From positions 1 to 56,175 of the forward strand of contig CALEYP010000113.1 in the NCBI GenBank assembly GCA_937924895.1: a stretch of DNA of 56,175 bases, written 5' to 3'. Source of the stretch: an uncultured Alphaproteobacteria bacterium. Lineage in GTDB: Bacteria > Pseudomonadota > Alphaproteobacteria > Puniceispirillales > Puniceispirillaceae. The notes beneath the pieces are model-generated. The model was not told the origin of the DNA, ran no database searches, and worked only from the letters and a program-made list of their open reading frames with translations. A program made the translations under genes and the position numbers. This document shows positions 34,084 to 40,710 of this stretch, in pieces (position 1 is the first letter of the stretch; every line of letters starts with the position of its first letter).

Positions 34084-34701
34084 ATGATTATGTTTTGGCA
34101 AAAGCGGGCGATGCAGGGCCTTTTGGGGGCGCTGGTGCTTATCTTTGGGATATCACACGCAATGGCAGATAATGGGCCAACCTATCAGATTATCGATACT
34201 ACCGCACCCTTGCGTGAGTTGGGGGCTGAATTGCGAGCCTATGACGCCTCACTTGTGGCCTATGTGCAGGTGGAAACCCAAAGTTGGCGGGGGGCCGCTA
34301 ATCGTGCCTTTGACCCGTTAGCCGGCTATATTTTTGGTGGTAACGAAGATGGGCTTCGCATTGGCATGACCTCACCTGTTAGCACGACGCGCCAAGATGA
34401 TGTCTGGCAGGTGCGATTTTTCATGCCTAATTCTTATCAAAAATCTGACTTGCCAGAGCCGATGAGCCCTTATGTGGCTTTGGCGGAGGTGCCAGCAGCG
34501 CCTTATGCCGCTATCAGGTTCAATGGGCCGGCCAATGGTGGGCGGGCAGAGGCCCATTTTGCGAAACATGAAGCCAAGCTGCGGGCCGCGTTGGATGAGG
34601 CAGGGTTATCCTCTACGGGCGCTGCTCATTATGCTGTCTATAATGGACCGTGGACGCCTGATATCATGCGACGCAATGAGGTTTTGATTGCCTTGCCTTA
34701 A
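34084..34701 (+). CDS. Exported SOUL haem-binding family protein
   Basis: A protein of about 205 residues with an N-terminal signal peptide that probably ends after SHAMA. The mature part shows the SOUL/HBP pattern: YVQVETQSWRGAANRAFDPL, GYIFGGNEDG, IGMTSPVSTTR, VRFFMPNSYQ and a final RNEVLIALP. The MTSPV motif and the RFFMPNSY strand are particularly typical. These proteins bind haem or tetrapyrroles. The open frame begins at a GTG at 34066; the ATGs at 34084 and 34090 are more likely starts. Confidence 0.85.
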   Translation: MIMFWQKRAMQGLLGALVLIFGISHAMADNGPTYQIIDTTAPLRELGAELRAYDASLVAYVQVETQSWRGAANRAFDPLAGYIFGGNEDGLRIGMTSPVSTTRQDDVWQVRFFMPNSYQKSDLPEPMSPYVALAEVPAAPYAAIRFNGPANGGRAEAHFAKHEAKLRAALDEAGLSSTGAAHYAVYNGPWTPDIMRRNEVLIALP

Positions 34702-34741
34702 GCCTCTTTCTACGGTGAAATAGCAAGATAAGGGGGCGGCG

Positions 34742-35206
34742 ATGGATGCAAACCGCATTTGCGCAGCAGTGATGCGCTATTATACAGAGGCTGGTTATGG
34801 CTGCTTGGCTGAATTTACCCTGACGACAGGTCAGCGCCCCGATATTGCTTGTCTAGCAAAAGATGGCGAAATTACTTTGATTGAAATTAAATCGTCTGTC
34901 GCCGATTTCCGCGCTGATCAGAAATGGCAAGATTATAAGCCATGGACGGATCGGCTGTATTTTGCGGTGGGTGACGACTTTCCCCTAGAGATGCTCCCCG
35001 ATGAAAGTCACTGCGGCATTATTGTCACTGATGGGTTTGATTGTCATATTCATCAGGATGCGCCGCTTCATAAGCTGGCAGGTGCGCGAAGGTCGTCTGT
35101 CATCAGGCGCTTGGCACTAACGGCGATGCGGCGACCTGTTATTGCGTCTCTGATGGCAGTAGGCGACATAACGCAAGCGGCAAAGGATAAAGAGGGACGC
35201 GCATAA
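34742..35206 (+). CDS. mmcB: MmcB family DNA repair protein
   Basis: A 154-residue predicted nuclease-fold protein. RPDIACLAKDGEITLIEIKSS carries the D...ExK pattern of PD-(D/E)XK enzymes, followed by FRADQKWQDYKPWTDRLYFAV, which identifies the alphaproteobacterial MmcB family. MmcB is linked to repair of mitomycin-type DNA damage and to the SOS or cell-cycle regulons in Caulobacter. I found no clear SOS box upstream. It stands alone, ending just before the hairpin that terminates the convergent DUF1127 transcript. Confidence 0.87.
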   Translation: MDANRICAAVMRYYTEAGYGCLAEFTLTTGQRPDIACLAKDGEITLIEIKSSVADFRADQKWQDYKPWTDRLYFAVGDDFPLEMLPDESHCGIIVTDGFDCHIHQDAPLHKLAGARRSSVIRRLALTAMRRPVIASLMAVGDITQAAKDKEGRA

Positions 35207-35212
35207 CGAAAA

Positions 35213-35239
35213 AGCCCTGACAAGGTTATTGTCAGGGCT
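35213..35239 (-). terminator. Strong intrinsic terminator of the DUF1127/sRNA transcript
   Basis: On the minus strand AGCCCTGACAA, a 5-nt loop TAACC and TTGTCAGGGCT form a perfect 11-bp stem followed by TTTTCG. On the plus strand the hairpin has no T-run, so it belongs to the minus-strand transcript. It also marks the end of the predicted CUCCUCCC-motif RNA. Confidence 0.85.
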
Positions 35240-35295
35240 CTGTCATGATTGTCTTTTGATGTTACGCTTTTGAGGGAGGAGAAAAAAAGCGTAAC
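35213..35295 (-). ncRNA. CcsR/cuckoo-like CUCCUCCC-motif small RNA
   Basis: In the 3' region of the DUF1127 transcript, GTTACGCTTTT (35295-35285) and AAAAGCGTAAC (35271-35261) form a perfect 11-bp stem. Its 13-nt loop is TTTCTCCTCCCTC and exposes CUCCUCCC. After 21 unpaired bases comes the terminator stem, giving a unit of about 83 nt. A CUCCUCCC loop directly downstream of a DUF1127 gene is the hallmark of the alphaproteobacterial CcsR or cuckoo RNA family, processed from the mRNA and stress-induced in Rhodobacter. The loop can pair with Shine-Dalgarno sequences of target mRNAs. Existence as a separate RNA is inferred. Confidence 0.72.
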
Positions 35296-35336
35296 CTTAC
35301 AAGCCCAATCAAATCTGTTTGCAATCAGTCTGAGGC

Positions 35337-35531
35337 TTACTTTGTGTACATTTCATTCACGTAGCTCTTAATCTGATCGCGGTGGATGCCAAGGTCACGA
35401 AGTGTTCTGTCGTCGAGGCCTTGAAGGGCGCGACATGTGTTTGCAACCTGCATTCTCTTTACGAAACGGCCAACAAAACCATTCATCATGCTGCGCTGAT
35501 ATTCCATTAACTGATCCATATTCTTCACCAT
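35337..35531 (-). CDS. DUF1127 domain small protein (CcaF1-like)
   Basis: A protein of about 64 residues ending in the DUF1127 motif LDDRTLRDLGIHRDQI. Such short, basic, helical proteins bind RNA and influence sRNA processing in Rhodobacter, where the homologue precedes CUCCUCCC-motif RNAs. The open frame extends to 35825, but the upstream part overlaps a structured leader and an AT-rich promoter region, so it is not coding. Two starts are possible: ATG 35531, which lacks a ribosome site, or ATG 35519, preceded by GGTGAAGAAT. A four-codon ORF overlaps the first ATG. CUCCUCCC hairpins lie on both sides of the gene. Confidence 0.78.
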   Translation of the reverse strand: MVKNMDQLMEYQRSMMNGFVGRFVKRMQVANTCRALQGLDDRTLRDLGIHRDQIKSYVNEMYTK

Positions 35532-35553
35532 TGTGTCATGAGTTGGGATGGCA

Positions 35554-35588
35554 GCAGAAGCTGGGGGGAGGAGGTTCCAGCCATCTGC
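35554..35588 (-). promoter_or_regulatory. Second CCUCCUCCC stem-loop in the DUF1127 leader
   Basis: On the minus strand GCAGA-TG-GCTGG pairs with CCAGC-T-TCTGC: two 5-bp helices with a small internal loop. The terminal loop AACCTCCTCCCC presents CCUCCUCCC. It ends 23 bases before the DUF1127 ATG, so the same unpaired motif occurs upstream and downstream of one coding sequence. It could act in cis by sequestering ribosome sites, or be a processed RNA. Confidence 0.6.
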
Positions 35589-35957
35589 CGTGATGATGTG
35601 ATGACGCAGCGCAAAATGAAGTACAATGGTTTTTTTCACTTTTTTTTCATTATTATTTTTTATCGAATACAGCGTAAAAATTGAAATATAATTATTATGA
35701 AGATAGTCTATTGATCTAAAAATGATCAAAAATGAAAAGCGATAAAAAGACTGTTTCCAAAATGGAAATAATAGGCTGTTTTTGGCAATTTTCTCTAGCT
35801 GTGTTGGCAGGGAAAAATTAGCCAAAATTCTGGAGAAACGGCGTAAGATCAGCTACAAGAAGCTACTTTGCATAGGTGTGGTTTCATATAAACATATAAA
35901 TAATAAGCAAAATCAATTATTTAACTTGTTGTATCTTAGTGGTAAGGCTGATTCTCA
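35589..35957. other. AT-rich intergenic region, divergent promoters
   Basis: About 370 bp without a supported gene between the DUF1127 leader and the SET-domain gene. It is much richer in A and T than the rest of the window, with runs of T near 35630-35670, and contains the dyad TTGATC-N7-GATCAA at 35711-35729. It should hold the promoters of both divergent genes; I could not pick out a convincing -35/-10 pair. Confidence 0.5.
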
Positions 35958-36326
35958 ATGGATAGTTTAACAAAAAAGATTGCTGTACAGGATTCTCCTA
36001 TTCATGGGCATGGTGTCTTTGCCTTAGTGCCAATTGCCGAGGGGGAAACAATCGAGCGCTGTACCTATCTTGTGATTGATGATGATGACATCAAAGATGC
36101 TAATCGGTTGAATGATTATTTGTTCAACTCACCTGGTGCGGAGGGGGATTATCTTGTGATGATGGGGCATGGCATGCTCTATAATCATGGCGAACCTGCC
36201 AATGCTGCCTGGGAAATTGATGATGATAATCGCTTTGTTCGGTTCTATGCCACCTCAGATATCGCAGCAGGTGAGGAAATCCTCCATGATTACGGCACAG
36301 AATATTGGGATACGCGCAAAGAATAG
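35958..36326 (+). CDS. SET domain protein
   Basis: A 122-residue stand-alone SET domain. It has the N-terminal SPIHGHGVFALVPIAEGE, the pseudoknot-forming MLYNHGEPANAAW (equivalent to the NHSC motif, but with Gly-Glu where Ser-Cys usually stands) and EEILHDYGTEYW. These residues bind S-adenosylmethionine and the target lysine channel. Bacterial SET proteins methylate lysines of proteins, but no target is suggested here. It lies next to the DUF1127 locus in opposite orientation. Confidence 0.86.
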   Translation: MDSLTKKIAVQDSPIHGHGVFALVPIAEGETIERCTYLVIDDDDIKDANRLNDYLFNSPGAEGDYLVMMGHGMLYNHGEPANAAWEIDDDNRFVRFYATSDIAAGEEILHDYGTEYWDTRKE

Positions 36327-36471
36327 GCCCAGCGCTATCACATTTGCGTGATTATGGCCCAAAAGGGTCATTGGCACTTTGCCAAAGAGATAGGCTTCCC
36401 CTATATATTAGGTAACGCTAATTGAACGGTGCGTCATCGATTTGGATATTGCCACTGATCAGGAGGGGATG

Positions 36472-38028
36472 ATGACCTATCTCAGACTACGCTCTTATGT
36501 AATGCGCTTTGTAGCCATCATGACCCTCATTGCGTCATCTTCGCTCGCGCATGCCCAATTGCAACGCCCCATCTCAGGGGTGGTTGCGGCTAGTTCGGGG
36601 CCGGTGGAGATCAGTTATGTGGCACCTGATGGGCAATCTATTGGCCGCGTCGCTGGCATTGGTGATCCGATTTATTTAGATGATGAGATTACCACAGGGC
36701 CAGAGACCTCGCTGCAAATCCTCCTCAAAGACCAGACAGTATTTACGATTGGGCCTAATGCGGTCTTGGTGTTTGATGAATTTATCTATGACCCCTCAGG
36801 TACAGAAGCGGCAAGCTTAACAGCCTCTGTCAAAAAGGGTGCCTTTAAGTTCATTTCAGGTAAGATTTCGAAGAAAAGCCCTGATGCCATGACGTTGAAA
36901 TTGCCAAATGCAACAGCCTCTATTCGCGGTACAACCGTCGCGGGCCGCGTTGATGATGATGGCGATTCAAATGTTTTCCTTCTATCAGGCGCGATTTCAG
37001 TGACCTCAGTGATTAACCCTATTCCGATCGATATTATCCAGCCTGGTTGGGGGACGTCTATTTCTTCAGGCGGCGCAGTTGCTGAACCCTTCCAATTAAG
37101 CGCGGCGGATATTGATGATGTGTTGAGTGAAGCATCTGTCGAAGCGGCTTCAGAAGAGGAGCAGGCCACAGCAACAACCGCCACAGCTGTTGCCACAACC
37201 ATCGCACCACTCTTAACAGAACAAGAGCAGGTGATTGCTGATTTCACAGAAGAAGCAACCGCACAATTTGCAGCAAATGGTGAGACAGAGGTTGCGATTG
37301 GTGACCTATTTACCCTTATTCTTGAGAATTCTGATTTGCTCTCGCAATTAGAAGCGCAAGGGATTGATGTCACAGATATCCCAACAGATATCAATTATGC
37401 CTATTTAGACACGCAATTAATTTCAATGCTCGCCTCAGGGGGCTCTCCTGAATATATGAAGCTGCTCCCTGATGGCAGTGGGGGATTCTATCTGAACCAT
37501 GCGGATTTAGACCCTGCATTTGGTAATCTGGTCTCTGATTCCTATTCAGGTTCGGTGACATTCCAAGGCTCAGGCCTGTCTTTCCAGCCGCGCGGTGATT
37601 CCTCCTCTGCCGCAGGGACGGCGAGCTATAATTATACCATTGTCTATGATACTGCCAAGGCGACAGGTTCATTCTCCATTGAAGGGCTTGAAATTGACAA
37701 TGTGGTCTATGGCGATTTGAGCAGTAGCTTTACTGACCGTGATCTACAAGGCCGGCCTCAAGTTGGATATGATGACGATACTGATATGGCTCTTAATGTG
37801 AACCAAGAAGTGTTTGAGGTTCAGTTGGATGAAGCCACCTATATGAGTGGCTCAGATATCCTGGCAACGGCAACATTAAACAGCTCACTTGGCTCTATCA
37901 CAGATGGGGTTGAGGTGATTGATGGGATTTTAGGGTCTACCAATATTATGGTATCCGTGACATCTGCAGATCCGAATATCCACAAAAGAGCACGTGTAGA
38001 AAAGCATGAGGTGGGCCGCCGCAATTAA
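36472..38028 (+). CDS. Exported FecR-domain protein
   Basis: A protein of about 518 residues. The frame opens at a TTG at 36442, but AGGAGGGG at 36461-36468 points to the ATG at 36472 (or 36469), which leads into a signal peptide ending near SLAHAQ. A FecR domain (about 45-190) follows, with GDPIYLDDEITTGPETSLQI, DQTVFTIGPNAVLVFDEF and LPNATASIRGTTVAGRV. The rest is an acidic Thr/Ala/Glu-rich segment and a beta-rich C-terminal region with no family I recognise. Exported FecR proteins of this kind are often encoded near CHASE2 cyclases, and one lies about 6 kb away here. It ends in a GC-rich terminator. Confidence 0.82.
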   Translation: MTYLRLRSYVMRFVAIMTLIASSSLAHAQLQRPISGVVAASSGPVEISYVAPDGQSIGRVAGIGDPIYLDDEITTGPETSLQILLKDQTVFTIGPNAVLVFDEFIYDPSGTEAASLTASVKKGAFKFISGKISKKSPDAMTLKLPNATASIRGTTVAGRVDDDGDSNVFLLSGAISVTSVINPIPIDIIQPGWGTSISSGGAVAEPFQLSAADIDDVLSEASVEAASEEEQATATTATAVATTIAPLLTEQEQVIADFTEEATAQFAANGETEVAIGDLFTLILENSDLLSQLEAQGIDVTDIPTDINYAYLDTQLISMLASGGSPEYMKLLPDGSGGFYLNHADLDPAFGNLVSDSYSGSVTFQGSGLSFQPRGDSSSAAGTASYNYTIVYDTAKATGSFSIEGLEIDNVVYGDLSSSFTDRDLQGRPQVGYDDDTDMALNVNQEVFEVQLDEATYMSGSDILATATLNSSLGSITDGVEVIDGILGSTNIMVSVTSADPNIHKRARVEKHEVGRRN

Positions 38029-38035
38029 GCGGCCC
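38013..38035. terminator. Hairpin over the FecR gene stop codon
   Basis: GGGCCGC (38013-38019) and GCGGCCC (38029-38035) form a perfect stem around a 9-nt loop that contains the TAA stop, followed by TTCCTATTTC on the plus strand. It lies between the FecR gene and the convergent HD gene and could stop transcripts from either side. Confidence 0.55.
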
Positions 38036-38044
38036 TTCCTATTT

Positions 38045-38620
38045 CTATGCGTGTTCCTGAATGATCTCAGGATCAAAGGCAGGGCGTGAGAAAATCTCTT
38101 GCACCATTGGCGCGAAATAAGAGAGCGGCTTGCTCTCATAGCTGGGGTCAAATGACATTTGATCCCAATCACGGCAAAACTGCTCACAGGAATCAAACCA
38201 TTGATGGTCGCGATAACGCTCTCTTTCATCAGGGTTTAAGCCAAGCTTGTCAGCATAATATTTCATCTGAAACAGGCCGTGCATCTCTAAGATCCAGGTG
38301 ACCTCTGCCCGCACATAGGGGCGAATGATGGCAGCTGCCATCTGCGAGTGATTTTCAGGCGCGAGATCATCACCAATATCATGGATGAGGGCGGCGACAA
38401 CTAATTCAATATCAGCACCATCTGCTTCGGCTCTTGTCGCTGATTGCAAGGAATGCTCAAGGCGAGTGACTTGGTAGCCCGCAAGTGTATCGTCCAATCC
38501 CTCTAGCGCTTTTAAAATGCGCGCGGGCAGCGCCGAAACATAATCTTGTTCGAGTTTATGTAACAGCGCGTAATCAGCTTCTGTTCCTTCATCCATTCTT
38601 GTGAAGCTTACTTTTGACAT
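38045..38620 (-). CDS. HD-domain protein, phosphohydrolase or PhnZ-like oxygenase
   Basis: A 191-residue HD-fold metalloprotein. The frame is open to 38734, but the ATG at 38620 follows GGGAGGGGTAGC, a very strong ribosome site. RLEHSLQSATRAEADGAD, AALIHDIGDDLAPENHSQ and WILEMHGLFQ provide the H...HD...H ligands. The LEHSLQSA helix and the long helical C-terminus with QWFDSCEQFCRDWDQMSFD resemble the mixed-valence di-iron oxygenases PhnZ/TmpB, which break organophosphonates. The YxxE substrate-gating pattern of PhnZ is not obvious, so simple hydrolase activity is also possible. No phosphonate genes are adjacent. Confidence 0.72.
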   Translation of the reverse strand: MSKVSFTRMDEGTEADYALLHKLEQDYVSALPARILKALEGLDDTLAGYQVTRLEHSLQSATRAEADGADIELVVAALIHDIGDDLAPENHSQMAAAIIRPYVRAEVTWILEMHGLFQMKYYADKLGLNPDERERYRDHQWFDSCEQFCRDWDQMSFDPSYESKPLSYFAPMVQEIFSRPAFDPEIIQEHA

Positions 38621-38820
38621 GCTACCCCTCCCTGAGGCCTCATATTGTAATACTCGCCCCACTTTTGAATGCCAGCAGCAGCCTGTCAAGGAAAAGCCTT
38701 TTCGCTTATGCAAAGGCATAGTTTTGCCAACCATCCTTTGTCTTTTGTCGTATATGAGTTATTCATAACAACGAATTATTTTAGTCTAATGACAGATTGT
38801 CAGAGAATAAGGATCAGCGA

Positions 38821-39744
38821 ATGGCGTCGTCACCTATTGAACCGGTCTATCAGGCAGATTTAGCTCCTATCATTACGGCGGTGGAAACCGTATTTCAAGG
38901 GCGCCGAGACGCTGTTGAATTGGCCCTGATTTGTTTATTGGCTGATGGACATCTCTTGATCGAGGATGTGCCAGGTTCTGGTAAGACGAGCCTGTCGGCT
39001 GCCTTGGCGCAAGCGCTCGGCCTCTCTTTCAGCCGGGTACAATGCACCAATGATCTGCTACCAGCTGATATTACGGGGCTGTCACTTTTTGACCGTGAAA
39101 CCAATGAATTCACTGTCAAAAAAGGGCCTGTCTTTACCCAAATGTTGCTAGCAGATGAATTAAATCGGGCGCCGTCTAAGACGCAATCAGCCCTGCTGCA
39201 AGCCATGGAAGAACGTGTGGTCTCAATCGACACAGAAACATTAGCGCTGCCTGCGCCTTTTTTGGTGATTGCGACACAAAACCCAAAAGAACAGATTGGG
39301 ACATTCGAGCTGCCAGAGTCACAGCTTGATCGCTTCTCGCTATCTATTTCCGTGGGGCGCCCCGATAGGGATGTTCAAAAATCTATTTTGACAGCCCCAA
39401 AACGCCGTGCGGAGCCATTGCCCGCTATGATTACAGCTGACAAGGTGATTGCCCTTCAACAGCAGGTCAGTGCCATCACCATTCATGAGGATATATTAGA
39501 TTATTTGTTGCGTCTCTCAGATGACATTGAGACGCGTTGTCAAATCACCCTATCAGTGCGGTATCGCCAGCAATTATTACAGCTCGCCAAAGCACAAGCA
39601 TTTTTGCAAGCGCGGGACTATGTGGTGCCTGATGATATTCAGCGGCTGGTACCTCATAGCCTGGCTCATCGTTTGGGCCGAGGCGATAAGGCCGCGTTGC
39701 GTGCCCGCATGCAAGATGTGTTGTCAGAGGTAGCTGTTCCGTAA
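38821..39744 (+). CDS. MoxR family AAA+ ATPase
   Basis: A 307-residue AAA+ chaperone-type ATPase. Walker A is EDVPGSGKTSLS (about 47-58) and Walker B is LLADELNRAPSKTQSALLQA. Sensor I lies in IATQNPKEQIGTFELPESQ and the C-terminal lid domain follows. The frame opens at TTG 38797, but the ATG at 38821 follows AAGGATCAGCGA. MoxR ATPases act with DUF58/VWA partners in metalloenzyme or envelope maturation. The next two genes are the DUF58 protein and the transglutaminase partner, so the classic MoxR-DUF58-TgpA module is complete. Confidence 0.93.
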   Translation: MASSPIEPVYQADLAPIITAVETVFQGRRDAVELALICLLADGHLLIEDVPGSGKTSLSAALAQALGLSFSRVQCTNDLLPADITGLSLFDRETNEFTVKKGPVFTQMLLADELNRAPSKTQSALLQAMEERVVSIDTETLALPAPFLVIATQNPKEQIGTFELPESQLDRFSLSISVGRPDRDVQKSILTAPKRRAEPLPAMITADKVIALQQQVSAITIHEDILDYLLRLSDDIETRCQITLSVRYRQQLLQLAKAQAFLQARDYVVPDDIQRLVPHSLAHRLGRGDKAALRARMQDVLSEVAVP

Positions 39745-39765
39745 GAGGCGAGTGAGGCAACAAGC

Positions 39766-40710
39766 ATGTCAGTGGCGCATAAGATATCTCGGGCAATTTC
39801 GCTACGACGCACCCCAATTGAAGTGATCAATTGGCGCCGGCTCTATGCATTGCCAACGCGTCATGGCCTTATGGCAGGGCTAGCCGTCTTTGGTGTTTTT
39901 GCCATTTCAGTGCGGGTGCAGAATAATATGCTTTTGCTCTTATCCGTCGCCTTATTTGTTATCTTTTTACTATCAGTGATTTGGTCAGCGATAAATTTAG
40001 ATAAGCTCACCAGCTATTATATCGAAGATAAAGTGGCCTTATGTGGCGCACCAAGCCAGTTTACCTTTTGTTTGGATGGCAAAGCGCGTTTGTATGATGT
40101 TGCTGTCACGATTGGTAAGGTTAAACAAATCACAGCCATTCGCACCCCGCATGAGATGACGTTTACACCAGAACAACGCGGCACACATTATCCGCCGCCT
40201 TTTCTGGTAGAGACTAGCTTTCCTTTTGGCCTTGTTCGCGCTTGGCAATGGGTTACGCCTCCACGGATAGATGTTGCGCCACGTCCTGATTTTGCGCATC
40301 TGGCTAGCCTAATGGCAGGAACGCCTCATCTGAGTGGTGAGGAAATTGATGAAGAGGGTCAATTTAATGCTGATAGCCTTGAGAGCTGGGTACCAGGCGT
40401 GCCGTTATCTCGCATAAGCTGGAAACATTATGCCTCAAAAGATAGGCTCTTATACAAGACAGGAGCCAATCTTGGACAAGATTTAGTCAAGTTGCATTTT
40501 GATAGAGTGCGCCATCTCGCCTTTGAAGAGGCGTTATCAGTTTTATGTGCTGGTGTTTTGCAAGCTAGCCAGCAAGGCTTTGCGTTTGAATTACAATTGC
40601 CAGATGGCCAGATTGCACTTTACCAACCGCAAGATACCATGATCGCCTTGCGCAGTTTAGCACACTGTCAGGCCCCATCGGGGCTTACCTCTCATGAGGT
40701 GGCTGCATGA
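39766..40710 (+). CDS. DUF58 domain membrane protein
   Basis: A 314-residue protein with two N-terminal hydrophobic segments (about 33-75). An extracytoplasmic-type beta region with the ETSFPFGLVRAWQ motif follows, then the DUF58 core SWVPGVPLSRISWKHYASKD. It is the usual partner of MoxR ATPases and carries the degenerate von Willebrand-like domain. It starts 21 bases after the MoxR gene and overlaps the transglutaminase gene by four bases (ATGA), so the three are translationally linked. Confidence 0.9.
   Translation: MSVAHKISRAISLRRTPIEVINWRRLYALPTRHGLMAGLAVFGVFAISVRVQNNMLLLLSVALFVIFLLSVIWSAINLDKLTSYYIEDKVALCGAPSQFTFCLDGKARLYDVAVTIGKVKQITAIRTPHEMTFTPEQRGTHYPPPFLVETSFPFGLVRAWQWVTPPRIDVAPRPDFAHLASLMAGTPHLSGEEIDEEGQFNADSLESWVPGVPLSRISWKHYASKDRLLYKTGANLGQDLVKLHFDRVRHLAFEEALSVLCAGVLQASQQGFAFELQLPDGQIALYQPQDTMIALRSLAHCQAPSGLTSHEVAA

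Noticed and set aside
35532..35825. N-terminal extension of the DUF1127 reading frame (162 residues in total)
   Set aside because: The stretch covers the CCUCCUCCC hairpin and an AT-rich promoter region, and DUF1127 proteins of this type are about 60-70 residues long.
36331..36380. Small inverted repeats (ATCAC/GTGAT and GGCCC/GGGTC) before the FecR gene, considered as a cAMP-receptor site or terminator
   Set aside because: The half-site order does not match the TGTGA-N6-TCACA layout and no T-run follows.
36786..37394. 202-residue minus-strand frame inside the FecR gene
   Set aside because: Ser/Ala/Val-rich shadow of the coding strand with no ribosome site or family signal.
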